Counted from the first letter of the stretch, positions 36,001 through 47,852 are shown. The stretch is DNA of 64,000 nt from Paulownia fortunei (GCA_019321725.1 CM033110.1:434001-498000), one strand, 5' to 3'. Numbers and translations are program-made. The notes: generated by a model from the letters alone, not told the origin.

Positions 36001-37754
36001 AGTTTTTCCAGTTAAAATACTGAATGAGTGTATACAAAAAAGTCTATAGACAATAAGATAATCAAGAACAAGCATAAAAAGTGGACGAAATTATTAGTAC
36101 TTCGATCTTGAATGCTCAAGTAGTTGCAATAAAGTTAAATTATCTAATTGTTTAACTAATCTTTATTAATTTAATTTTTTAGAAATAAACATTCTACAAT
36201 AATTAAATTAAAAGAACAATGCATCAATTATCATGACATCATTAATTTTTAGAAATTTAAAAAAATCAATTATTTGATTAATTAATCTTAACTTCCTTTT
36301 CTTTTAAATTGAAGAGAAAAGAATCCAGGCAATGAGATCTGATCTGTACATAAAAGTTGTTATTTTAATCCACGTTTATGCCTTTACAGAGTAGATTATG
36401 AGTTTTTTTTTTTAAATTAATGTTGATTACCACTTACCAGTGCCCATATGGGGTTGTCACAAATCCTTATTAATTAATTAATTAGAATATTAGATCCAAA
36501 CCTAACATTGCTTTAACTGATCTCTTGCAATTTTCTTTTCTTTTCTTTTCTTTTCTTTTTTTTGGGAAAAAGTTAGTAATAAAAAGCCATTAGACTGATT
36601 TAATCACATTCTAATCAAGATAAAGTACTGTGGAACCATGTGGCCAACTCAAGGGAAATAATATTTCTTGTTAGAAAATAAACAAACTATGAGAAATTAA
36701 TGAAACATTCTAAATGAGTGTACAGTTTATGTTATTCAACTCAATTAAACAGGTTTGTATCTACAAGCAAGACAGAATTTACAACATGTACATTCTCAAG
36801 ATTTTAGTATTTTTTTATTCTTATTGTCTTCTCACGTTGACAATAGTGCGAGTTTGATCAAACTCGAAATTCGTTACGTCAAGAATTTTTAAAATTTGGA
36901 TTTGGGCTCAATGAGTTAAACCCATTTAATAATTTTAAAAAACTAAAAAATTATTTTTTAACAATAATCCTATTAAAACTTTATAAAAATATATATTTTT
37001 TAATAAATATTATCGTATAACTATATATAAAATGAATTTAAAAACAATGATGTGGATTTGGAGTGGAACGAGTTTGAAAATAAAAATTTAAAAATCACTC
37101 TTAACCCCTTCAAAATAATAAAAATTTATTTCAAATAAAGAGAATTTAGGACGAATTTGAATTTAAACTACCTCATTACCATACCCTACATTTGATTATC
37201 TTTATGAATGTGATATTTTTTTGCCCTACCTAAAGCCTAACTGCAACCCCATTACATAGGCAAGAACTCTTGCTGTAATAAGGTCTTGTAGATGTTACAA
37301 TTATTGTTCATACACTTAATATAAATTCATCATCCAAATATCCTATTTTTTTATAAAAAATGACACTTTGTCCCTTTTAAAATCATACTAAACATAGATT
37401 AAGACTATAATATGGAGACAAATGTAATATATCTCAACACTTCTATACAATTTTCATTTACTATTGGAAAAAAGTGAAATTGTTCTAATATTTTTTATTC
37501 ATATGAATATTATATTTTCTTTTTCCTTATTTTAAGAGTAAGATCCGACATAAATTTAATTGATAGAAATACTTCTATTAGCAAATTTGATATTAGTAAG
37601 TGGTATTCTTCATATTTTATTCTAGTTTGCATCAAACAATTTCAAGGTACCCCATTTGTTTGCTTTCATTGATTAATAATTTTTATAATCAACTCCAAAA
37701 ATGAGTGAAAATGGTTAACCTAATAGCAATAAACTATCAACACTTTCTTCTTGA
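33048..37754. other. 4.7 kb AT-rich intergenic region, no gene seen
   Basis: bZIP 3' UTR at the start, then no coding sequence or RNA gene I can recognise. It contains a G-rich tract at 33648-33666 and a TTTTC repeat at 36531-36560. Confidence 0.55.
36531..36560. repeat. (TTTTC)n microsatellite
   Basis: Six near-perfect TTTTC units. Confidence 0.9.
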
Positions 37755-37780
37755 GGGGGGAAGGGGGTGGGGGGTGGGGG
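37755..37780 (+). promoter_or_regulatory. G-quadruplex-capable tract upstream of the E3-ligase gene
   Basis: Four G-runs of 6, 5, 6 and 5 bases separated by 2, 1 and 1 bases, ending about 236 bp before the ATG. It fits a very stable quadruplex pattern on the coding strand; function is inference. Confidence 0.55.
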
Positions 37781-37810
37781 TGGTGTGAAGGTAATTATTG
37801 TTGTGGCCTT

Positions 37811-37991
37811 TGGGCTTGCATCTCATAACTTGGGAAATTCTCACACAATGGCCCATTTATACTATCTGTTGATATTCCTATTGACCCATGTTTACTGGGC
37901 CAGTCATTGGATCCTTGAACGGCCCAACCCAATTATCCAAACGCTACCATCTGTAAAATAATATTACCCACCAAATCACACCACCAGCCCA
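37811..37991 (+). promoter_or_regulatory. Site II (TGGGCY) cluster, E3-ligase promoter
   Basis: Five TGGGCC/TGGGCT elements on either strand: 37811-37816, 37850-37855, 37896-37901, 37921-37926 and 37986-37991. Such clusters bind TCP factors and mark broadly expressed plant genes. The last lies 26 bp before the ATG. There is no clear TATA box. Confidence 0.6.
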
Positions 37992-38016
37992 AAAAATCTG
38001 CAAAAAAATAAAAAAA

Positions 38017-41000
38017 ATGCCTCCACCATCACCAGCCGATATACGTCCGGCCGCCACCGCCGAAAACCCTAGCGGGTGGCGGTTCACATGGGAAGCCCAA
38101 TCACACACTCCAATAGTCCGCTTACTTCTTTTCAACCCAAACACGAAGCCCTCAGCTCAATGCAGGGACCTCAAACTCAGCCTTCTCCCCCATCAATCTC
38201 TGCTTACGGTATCGTTTTTGGAAAGCGAATGCCAAATAGAGACTTTGGTTCGGGTCCCGGTCCCTCGGGTCTTGATTGACCCGGAATCTCCGCTCCATTT
38301 CAGGGTGTTCGATGACCACATTGAGGTTAAACTCGTTTTGTTACTTCCGGTTGACCATCCTCTCGTTTCGAATTTCGATTCAATCCTTAATCTTGAGGAA
38401 AATAGGGATGAGCTTCTTCCGCTTTCTATGGATTCTGGCAAGTGAATGTTCATTGGTTCGTTAATTCTTGTTAGGGGCTAAATTTAATTTCTCAAAGCTT
38501 AATTTTTTTCTGAATTTTCTTATGCGAAACTTTTATTGCTGTAGTATTCAAGCTATTTTAATTCAGGGTGTGCTAAAGAGTATAGGAAGTTAGGAACTCA
38601 TTTTGTTTAACACGCTTGCTTTGCATTTGCCTTAAAATGCTTTATTTGAGTTGGAGTATGTTTTTAGTTTATGTTCACGTGTGGCTTGTTATGAATTTTT
38701 TCTTTTCTTTTGTTTTTTAAATTATCATATGTGTATTTTTGAATTTTAGATTTAAAGAAATTATCTTGTATGAAGGAGGTGCACTTCTACTGCAGAAATT
38801 GCTCGACTAAGTTGACAAAGGGTCTCAGGTAGACATATTTCTCTTTTTGATGTTTACTCAGTTATTCAATTTCTTTTTTGTGATTTTGTCCCTGTGATTG
38901 GATTCTGACTAGTAGTTACTTTCTGCATCACTTCATGAAGCTTTTTTTCCCGAAGACTTAAAACATAGTGTTTGGAGTGGATTATTATGTTGACCATATT
39001 GCTCGTAAAATTTTGGTAAGAGGTTGTAGGATCACCAAATCACTGCCCATAAAATTGGAAATAGGTGCTGCACTTTCATTATTGATGTATCCAAATAACT
39101 ATACTCAATAAAGCAACTGGGGATCCATTCATTGTGGGTCAATTGTTAATCATTACAAATGATGACAGTTTGGTTTTGGCTGTAATTCGATGTGTTTGTC
39201 CAAGAGCTCATAGTCCGGAGCCAAAGGGGCTAGCAAAATGATACTGGCGTTGGAAACTTGGACGCATATATTTTTTCCAGAGCTTGTATTTTCACAAGCT
39301 TTACTCTTTCTTTCTAGTAATAGAGTTGTATGCTCAGAATGACCTTACAATTCTAGGTTCCCAAATATGTTACAGGTGTTTTAAAGAAATGCCATCTGTT
39401 AACTGGAGGGAAGTTGCTGACAATTGGTTTGGGAATTGTTGTTGCTCATTTGGAGGTGTAAGTGAGAAGCTGGTTGCAGAGTATGCAAAATCCTATACCT
39501 GTGCTCCAGGTGTGTGCCTCTTGAATACAGCATCTGTTCTTTTATGCAAGAATGATCTTCTGGGATGTGAATTCCCTGATGTGCAGCCCAGGAAATTTTT
39601 TGAGACTGATCTAAATTCACCCAGTGATAACTGTTTGAGTAGAGTTTCACTAAATGAGGTATGTACACAAGTACGAGCGGGCTGTTGTGGAAGTCATAGT
39701 GACGGGGTTCTGGGCGTTGATAGAACCGTAAAATTCCCCTACTCTGAAGATAACATTACGGCCAACACAGAATATGGAAATTCAAAACATTTAGTTGATG
39801 ATGATAGTTTGTCATGCACCTTTTCTGCATTGCAGATTGAAGAAAACAATGCATTGATGAATAAAAAAAGTCAAAACTGTGATATTGGATTTTGTTGTCC
39901 GGATCTGTTGGAAACCTCTTCAAAGGTGCTTATGAATGAAGGAAATGTCGAACTACTTGAAAATCAAAAAGTGTTTCTGGATGGTTATCTCGGAAATGGT
40001 TTCATGGTTAGGTCTTCTGGGCTTTCGAAAGATATTCGGTGGATCAAATTTTTGTGCCCACAATGCTCATGCCTTGTTGGAGCATATCCTTGCTTTGATG
40101 ATAACGTGCCATTAGATGGTGGAGTTCGCCTATTCAAATGCTACATTTCAACTTGCTTGCCTTTCAATGGATCCGACGATGCATTCGGGTAAGTTCCTTA
40201 TGATAGAAATTTCTTCTTGTTGATTTTTGTCGTCTTTATATCATTATGATTGTCATCTTAACTCCATGTCTTATTAAGTGAAGATTTAACTTGTGTTTCA
40301 AAATTGGCCTTGGCTTCATTTAGTACATGGAGGTATGTCAAGCTATTTAATCATTTCCAAGGGTTAATCCAAGAAATTTGCTGAGTGGTATCCCTAATTG
40401 TGACTCTAGATTCTGTTCTTTTTTCTTTTGATGAGTTTTGACTATACTTTCTTCTTTTATGTCTGATCATTTCTCCAGTAGTACAAAATTTACAAAGTAG
40501 TTTCTTTCCACATGTAAAATTTTATTGCTTTTGACCTTGAAATGAAGACACTAAAAACTAAGTGCACACCTCAACTGCTGGAAGATCAGTGTTGGATGCA
40601 GTTTGGGACATTGAGACGCCTTGGTTACGTGGAGACATGCTTGTGTATTTTGTTTGTTTTTGAATTAGGCATTATGGGCTGCTCAAGACACTGTGGACAA
40701 CAATACGGACGCATTGGGACGAGATGAAGGACATTTTCGTGATCAAACTGCAATATAAACCATGTGGCCAAATGATAATATGACTACCTTTAAGTTGAGA
40801 AGAGAACGAAATTAGGGGAAAGGGTTTAATAAACTTTAGTGAAAACAAAGAAAGTAAAGTGTGATCATCCAAGACTTACATATGATCACATAAAATATCC
40901 AATTCAAAAACCATTAACTTTTTTTTATTTTCCTTACACTTACCATGTCACTTTAACCGTGTCTAATGTTGGTTTGAGTTTTTTAAGTTATTCGTAGCAA

Positions 41001-43676
41001 ACAAGAGGATAGAAAATTGAATATAATTTTTCACTCTTCATGTCACCAATGCATAGACGGCTTTTTGGAAATTAAAGTAACTGCTTGTATATGTCCTGTT
41101 TTCTAATATATTATAGTGACAACAAACTAGAGAGTCATAAGATTGCGTATAAGTACTAAGCTTATGAGCACTTGAAACTATATAGTTTATTGCCTATAAG
41201 CAGGATTTAAAGTTTGTGAAATTGCTTCAAAATCTTAAGCTAAAAAGCATAGCCCTTTGATTGCTTAACAACCATCTTAAACGAAGTTGTGGGGAACCCG
41301 GTTAAGTTTCAAAGTGCTTATAAGCTTTTTAAACTTGCCCAACTATCACTAAGTGCTTATGATTCTTAAAAGACCCTGCAAGGCTGGAGTGCCTGTTGCC
41401 ATAATTAGTTTAAGCAATTAGGATCAGGCTCTTAATTTAACTATTGCCAACATTAATCACCCAAGTTCACCAACCTACCCAAACCTAGCCACTGGAGTAG
41501 GGTTGATTGACTTTGATCGAATTGGGTTACCAGACAATCAGAGTCATGTCCAGGCTGTGAATGGGTTATTTGTCTATAGATTAAATAGTCAGGATAAATT
41601 GTTGAAATGAGTCTAAATGGTGGTGTGTAAAACCCATTTATCACCCGCCTAATTGGAATCAGTCAATAAATGAGTGGATGTATGCAGTAGCCTTTTTATT
41701 CACCACCCAGTTAGACCCACTCGTTTAGGCCCTCCTCACGTGTTGCCAACTGTAAATTGACCTTACGTCAAGAGTTTTCATAGGGTCAACTTTTTAGTAA
41801 CAATATATCTATAAAAATGGAACACCCACGTGTGTGTGTATATATATATATACTTGTATCTCGAAAATAAAGCTAGAAATTGAGTGTGTATGAAGGTCAT
41901 AGGTGCTATAGAGTATGCACATCTTTAATTTGGTTCATGTTGCTTCATAAGATGGCTTATCAGGGAACTCAAGAGTTATGCCATAAAGTAACCTGTTGAA
42001 AGAATTATAAGAAGAGAATAGAATGGCTTCTCCCTGAGACAGTGTGGCGCTTCAGGAATATCTTTCTTAAAGTAGATTGCAAATCTCTATGCATGTGACA
42101 AGGATGATTACGAAGAATATACAAACCAGAAAAAAGATCATAGAAGAACAGTTGTATCAATATTCTGTTTTGCTAGAAAGAAGAAAAAAGAGATGGGAGC
42201 TTCATTAGCTAAATGCAAAAACAAGGATGAATGGATTAAGCACCTATGGCCAAAGCCTACTAATCATGCTTTCTTTATGTTCAGCTCCATAAGTGGTCAA
42301 AACAACCTGTTGCAATCAATGGCAAATTAGGTGATCTAACGTTTCCATGAATTCTTTAGCATCATGGTTGTTAACATGTACCATCTAAGTGCAAAATGTT
42401 AATTGCCCTAAATGAAAATTTATAAAAGAGAACTTAGAGAAGTGGCAGAATAAAGTAGTACTTGGCATTACTTTTTTTCTCTTTCTTCTTGAAAATCTTG
42501 GCTTTTGATTAATTCTTGATCTATGTGTAAATTTCACCTCCAAATAGGAATTACACCCTAGAGAGGATGTTTGCTAGTCAGTTGCTGGAAAGTGCAGAAG
42601 ATGAATTATCATTCAGGACTATAGTTAGAGACATGCAAACTAAATCTCCGCTATTGCAAATTGTTCTCCTGAATCCAAATTCATGGGGCTGTGGTGGAAG
42701 TTTGCACCCTGCAGAACCAGCTGCTAAGTTAGTTATGTATCCCAGTATCAAAGTGCTATTTTCTGCCTCTAGTCATGGCATGGAATTTGATTCAAGGTAA
42801 GTTATTTCTTTCACACTTTTGCTTTTGGGGGTGGTATTGGGGTTTAGAATTTTGCTTTTGATTTCTGTTGACTACTTTGACAACTGCAATTGTGATTGAT
42901 TTGGTTTAAGGAATTATAGAAGATCTGGAAAATGGTCAACCGTCAAGCCTAGTAAAATTTTTGTTGCTTTCTCCCTTGAAGAATCAGTAGAGCCCATTCT
43001 TCGATAAGTCACTCTTTGATGTACTTTTTGGTTATAGCCTGAGAGTGATTGATATGATTATAATCTACTACAAATTTTATTGGTTAAAGTATGTGATCCC
43101 TGTATTGTCTTGATGATCCCAAGTTCCTGATAAATTCTTTGAAAATTGACTGCAGTTTCCTTTCCTGTGTTTCACTTAGAATAGTTTGTTGATGGTTGAC
43201 TCATTCTCTATTTTACATTATAATCATGAACAACCACATTAAAATTTGTACATTTTGCTTTTTCCATACCATCCAAATGCAGTATAGATTTATGTTTGCT
43301 TGTTCATTGAATTTGCATAAGAAAGCAATCAATGAAATCTTGCTTGGTCTTCACTAGAACTTGAGTAAGGAGTAGATCTTTTTGTTTTGGGGTTTCCTAG
43401 AATTTGAAAGCGACAACCATCTGGAGATGGCTTTTTGAATGTATTATCTGATATTTTGTGTGGATCTTGTCTTACTTCATGAACTGATATGTGGCCATGG
43501 CTTGAATATTACACAGGACTCTAGATGACTGGGTGAGAAAGAATCAAGCTGATGAAATTTACATGTTTTCATCTCAAATACTTGAATTAATTCGAGTTTT
43601 GGAGCTGGTCAACAGTCTATCTCCAGCGTCATGTACGTCACTACAGGGTTTATTTTTGTCATCTATGAGGAGATAG
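38017..43676 (+). CDS. UBE3D-like HECT_2-type E3 ubiquitin ligase
   Basis: Five exons: 38017-38437, 38750-38828, 39376-40188, 42548-42796 and 43517-43676. Phases agree throughout and give 573 residues. Recognisable parts: N-terminal domain with RVLIDPESPLHFRVFDDHIE; Cys pair FYCRNCSTKLTKGLRCF; PSVNWREVADNWFGNCCCSFGG; a second Cys cluster FLCPQCSCLVG; and the C-terminal ERMFASQLLESAEDELSFRT with VLNPNSWGC-like text. These match the UBE3D (E2-binding, HECT-like) family, which binds a UbcH10-type E2 and ubiquitinates cyclins in animals; the plant role is poorly known. Intron 1 has a GC donor (GCAAGT), required by reading frame. Intron 4 is 2.36 kb and holds foreign-looking sequence. A broken copy of exon 4 lies at 57680-58052. 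Confidence 0.88.
40630..40755 (+). repeat. Segment shared with the dehydrin 3' flank
   Basis: Inside E3-ligase intron 4. The text GGCATTATGG, GCTCAAGACACTGTGGACA, GCATTGG and GACATTTTCGTGATCAA recurs downstream of both dehydrin genes (48745-48860 and 51880-51994) at roughly 85% identity. Origin and direction of transfer are unknown. Confidence 0.7.
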
Positions 43677-44740
43677 ATAGTGTAATATTTTCAATTCTTG
43701 TCTGGAGAGACAAAAGCAGTAAAAGTTTGTTGCAAATTACCTGCCCCATTAATGTAGAGGTAGTCTCATTGCAAGCTAGAAAACAAAGATGTCGAAGATT
43801 TGTTTTCTATTCCCCCCCACCCCACCCCCCACCCCCAAAAAAAAAAGAAAAAAAGAAAAAAAGGGAACTTGTTCATCCTTGCTACTTTATATAATTGGAA
43901 AATGGATATATCCTACATGATTTTGAATGGGCTTGTAATTTAAAGATTTTCTTGTAATTTTTGTGGTGCTCACTTGCATGTGCAATATGGCAATATGCTT
44001 GTCAAAAGTGAATGAAAACAATGGAATGAAGAGCAGCAGCAGAGAAGCTTTTGCTTATGGATTCTTTGAGGAAAACTTTGCAACTACCTTTCATAAGTCA
44101 AAATATATCTACTCCAGATTTTGTGCTCCCTTTTACGAGAGGTCAAAGACCTAAAGTGGAACGAATATGAGGGTATATTACATGTATTTTTTTCGTATTC
44201 AAAGGGAATCAAGTTCGAGCTGGAGCATAGACTCATAACATATCCTTGGTTAAGTTGTCCTACATTTTGAATTTGTTCTCATCACTTATCATTACATGTT
44301 GCACTTAACCAACTATAGCAGAGTTTGGCATAATGAGTATACTCAACTTATATCGATCTCACAAGTTCTATAGTTGTTGGACTCAATTCGTTTACACGTT
44401 AATTTCTACTTGTATATTATTATTGATCAATTCTTTGGAAATATATTCACTCAATTAAGCCTTGCACTCTATTATTGTTGCCAATGAAACTTAAACAAAA
44501 TCTTTTTAAGAAATGCAAACGTCTACTGGTAGTCAGTCCTTGCAACAGCTAAATCTGGTCTAGTTTAATTGATAAGATAAGCAAATAAAGACTGAAATTC
44601 TAATCTCCCTTTTAGTGGTGTACACAAATTGATGATGGAACATATTCCTTTTGACAAGTGCATGCATACTTGTGTTGAAAATGGTAAAAGATTTTGAGAG
44701 GCAAATTGATAAAAGGTCAAACAGAATCTGATCTTATTCT
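43677..44740. other. E3-ligase 3' UTR and spacer to MIR169
   Basis: No further gene is supported. It includes a C-rich tract at 43812-43836 (runs of 7, 4, 6 and 5 C split by single A). A 63-codon frame at 43963-44154 has no recognisable features. Confidence 0.5.
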
Positions 44741-44743
44741 CTG

Positions 44744-44760
44744 ATTGGCTCTATAAATAG
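44744..44760 (+). promoter_or_regulatory. MIR169 core promoter: CCAAT box and TATA box
   Basis: ATTGG (inverted CCAAT) at 44744-44748 is followed directly by CTATAAATAG at 44751-44760. Transcription near 44790 would start just before the hairpin. NF-Y binds CCAAT boxes and miR169 targets NF-YA subunits, so feedback is conceivable but not shown. Confidence 0.6.
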
Positions 44761-44814
44761 AAATCAGAAAATGGAAAGTCTGCATGTCTAGAGTGGGAAG
44801 ATAGGTCTTACATG

Positions 44815-45045
44815 AATGCAAAAGGCCATGTTTGATAGCCAAGGATGACTTGCCTGCAGCTCCATTCATGGGTTTTTTTTAATCTTTTCACTTCAAGTTT
44901 TGAAACTCTCTTTTAGTATGATTCTTGTTTTTCATGGAGTCACATTTTCTTGCATGAGTCATAGCTGGTCATGCAGTAGATGAAATGTCTAGTTTGGACA
45001 TCAGGCAGTCTCCTTGGCTAATCTGACTGACTTTTGTTTCTCATG
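44815..45045 (+). ncRNA. MIR169: MIR169 microRNA precursor
   Basis: The 21-nt sequence at 44836-44856 (TAGCCAAGGA...ACTTGCCTG) matches mature miR169 of the h-n type exactly as I know it. The opposite arm at 45002-45020 (CAGGCAGTCTCCTTGGCTA) pairs with it throughout, leaving two single-base bulges in the mature strand, and looks like the usual miR169 star. The terminal loop is about 145 nt, long as is common for miR169 hairpins; precursor ends are approximate. miR169 guides cleavage of NF-YA transcripts and adjusts drought, nitrogen and flowering responses. A TATA box lies about 75 bp upstream of the mature sequence, so this is probably an independent gene. Confidence 0.93.
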
Positions 45046-45660
45046 CTAGCCCTCATCTTCCCTTGAAATCGTTACTTGTTTTTATTTTAGTTCACCAGCT
45101 GAAAATGCGCTTTTTTAAAGAGAAATGGAGAGCGTGGCCTCAAATCCTTTGACGAGGTATGTACTCTTAGAGTTTCATTTGTCAAGCGTGGTGCATTTTA
45201 AACACTTATTTATGGTATACATGTTTCGTTCATTAACAAGTAGATAGCAATAACATTCGTATGCAATTTCAAAATGGAAAGTTTCAAACTCTGCTTTCGA
45301 GTCTAAGAGTAGCCCAATAATGTATCTAAATCAATCCAAAATTAATCTCATATAGAAACTTAAATTGAATCAAGATAATCTATTTTATATTTTCTTGTAA
45401 GAAAAATGATTATGAAGGGTTGATTTTATGTTGAAAAAGAACATAATTTTGAGTGCATACACTCGCATAAGAACAGATTCTTATCGTTAAAAAATTACTC
45501 ATATTTCAAAGAATTAGAATCTAGATATTTATATGTATCATTTCACCAAAAAATCGTTGACATGATTTAAAGCTATAAAGTTTTAGGTAAATTTTATTTA
45601 CTCCCTCCCTCCATAATTATTTATCCCAATTCATGACCCCTATGTAGATAAGAAATTTTC
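45046..45660. other. Spacer, no gene seen
   Basis: AT-rich. A single ACTCCCTCC phrase at about 45600-45610 resembles a Stowaway MITE end but no partner end is found. Confidence 0.5.
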
Positions 45661-45667
45661 AATTATC

Positions 45668-46060
45668 TATGGACAAAAAAAATAAGTTATTTGGACAAAG
45701 AAAAACGAAGTGGCTTAGATAAATTTTTTTTGTCAATAACGTCGCACCAATCAATCGAATTTTATTAATACGTAATCGATCCAACACTATTTAAAAACGA
45801 CTCTACTGCTCAAAAACGAAATATTCCTAAAAATTCTTGCTTCTATTGGACCATTTGTATCTATAGGCATCAGGATCCCAATTCATGGATCTCTCGATTC
45901 GAGAAATCAAGATAAGAGAATCAAACCATTTCTTCTAACTCTTTTTCAAATTCGATAAATATTAATTTATTATATATTTCATTATAATTCTATGATTCAG
46001 AATATCTTTTCCTATTTTCATATTCAAGTTGTGATTGAAAGAACCGATTCAAATAAAAAC
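45668..46060 (-). pseudogene. Nuclear plastid DNA insertion, ycf2 fragment
   Basis: Read on the minus strand it encodes a broken but clear stretch of plastid Ycf2: [48 protein letters not shown] and DRLRIN in the right order. Several in-frame stops, a small deletion after KWSN..SKNF, and frame changes show decay. The fragment covers roughly 130 codons of a gene of more than 2000. It lies just upstream of the dehydrin tandem duplication and is not repeated in the second unit. Boundaries are approximate. Confidence 0.88.
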
Positions 46061-47463
46061 TGAAAATTTTGAATATTTTCGTGGTTTGGAGGTAGTTATT
46101 ATATCATTATTTCAAATTAGATGGTGTTTTTTTTTTCAAAAAAAATCTATTTAAAAATATAGAATTTTATTATTATCTATTGAGACTACTTTTGATGTAA
46201 GCCCACTTTAATTTGAGTACAATAATGCTAATATTGATGAAGTGATGCATACCATCAACCAACTTGGGCCACAACAATCCAGGGCTAATCATGAATGATG
46301 AAGAGAATCTGGCCTGGTTTGAGTTGTTGCCAAGCCATCTACATACATAATTTACATTGATTTTCCAGAAATAATTCATTTTCAGGGACACCTGTAAACC
46401 CCAAATTCACCTCTACATATCAGGCCAACAACTGACTCATCAAAGACTTGAATGTACCCATACATATCAATATCTTCATGTCTTTGCCAAGTTAAAAATC
46501 AAATGTTACCAGAAACAAAATCTTGACCCGTATCGGTTTCTTCTTGTCCTCAATTTCTCTTACAACTGTCACCTTTGCCTTTTTCCCAATCCTAGACTTT
46601 TATTACAACTCCTATATCCTAACCACCATTCTTATCTCTTGGATCTTGCGTCCTAAGAAAACTCAACATACTTATCTATGTTGTTGAAAAAGCTTAGAAG
46701 TTGGGTTTGAACTTTGAATCCACATAATTATAGTTAATTATTTTTAATAAATGATATTTAATGATTGAGTTTTTCATTTTGAGTTATTTTTTTAATCTTT
46801 GTCATGCAATTTTATTAAAAAAAATTTTTTGGATAAATTTATAAGTTCGTTCAAACATCTTATAACATGTTTTGGAACTTATAGAGATATCCTAAAGCAT
46901 ATAGTAAATTTTTAAAAAATAATCACAGAATAAAATGTTCAAATTTTATATACTCTTTTATAAAAAGGTAAGGTGTTGTGCCTAACTTTTTCCTTTACTT
47001 CTTTTTTTAGATCTTAACAAAAGTTTTAATTTTATTATTTTTATTATAAAATTATTAATACTAATATTTTATAAGCTTGATTTTCAGAATAATATATATA
47101 TATATTATAATCTCTAATAATATCTTATAAAATATAAGAATTTATAAAAAAAATTAAATAAATTTAGCCAAAGACTCACTAAGGATTATTTACTTCTTTA
47201 GTGGAAATGAAGGATGATTGATGAAAAATGTAATGAAATATGAGATTATGATTAAATTTATCAAATACATTTTATGTGTACTTTATATGTTAATTTGAAT
47301 GATATATTAATCAAAAAATTATCTTTACTTTGATAAATAATTATGTAGATTATTATATATTTGATTAATTTACTCTGAGTTAAAAGATTATCATCTAAGT
47401 TTAAAATATAATATATAATTTAAAATTATAAATATTATAATTAAAATATATTCTAAATAATTT

Positions 47464-47535
47464 AGAAGGGATTCGATCCCAGATGTTCAATGAAGTATCC
47501 AATAAAAATTACCAATTATACTATATTTAAAAAAA
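47464..47535 (-). other. Possible tRNA-derived (SINE-like) pol III relic
   Basis: Minus-strand TAGTATAATTGGTAA (A-box-like) is followed about 30 nt later by GGGATCGAATCCC (B-box-like). The intervening sequence does not fold into a convincing tRNA. The same relic is at about 50598-50670 in unit 2. Confidence 0.3.
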
Positions 47536-47730
47536 TTTATCACTGACACAAAAAATAAATATTAGACCAAATTGCATATTTTAATAAGTAAACAAGCTAA
47601 AGTCATTTTTTAATTATTTTCTTAATTTTTTTTTCTCAAATACAAATCTTTTCCTCATAAAGCAACTTTAGATTTTTCTTGAAAGATGTTGATAATCTTT
47701 AACGAGCTTATCCTATACTGCCAGGGAGGG

Positions 47731-47852
47731 GACACGTGTCTAAATCTACCAAACCCCCAACGTGTCGATTATTTGTTTCGTGCAACACGTAAAATTCTCT
47801 CCTGCAATCCATTTTCGAGTCACTGCATGCATCTTAGCTCTTCTATATATAA
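47731..47852 (+). promoter_or_regulatory. ABRE, RY motif and TATA box of dehydrin A
   Basis: GACACGTGTC, a perfect palindromic ABRE/G-box, is at 47731-47740. Further ACGTG cores lie at about 47760 and 47785. TGCATGCA (RY element, B3-factor site) is at 47824-47831 and the TATA box CTATATATAA at 47843-47852, about 95 bp before the ATG. ABRE plus RY is the classic pattern for ABA- and ABI3-controlled, seed-expressed LEA genes. Confidence 0.75.

Noticed and set aside
40542..40727. 61-codon frame in E3-ligase intron 4
   Set aside because: Lies in the segment shared with a dehydrin 3' flank; joining it to exon 3 or 4 breaks the frame, while the direct exon 3 to exon 4 join is in phase.
43963..44154. 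63-codon frame downstream of the E3-ligase gene
   Set aside because: No domain, weak start context and likely in the 3' UTR or spacer.
45600..45612. CTCCCTCC phrase as a Stowaway MITE end
   Set aside because: No partner end GGAGGGAG or TA duplication within several hundred bases; the sequence that follows becomes ycf2-derived.
46173..46391. 72-codon minus-strand frame repeated at 49304-49522
   Set aside because: Identical in both units only because of the tandem duplication; no domain, promoter or splice context supports a gene.
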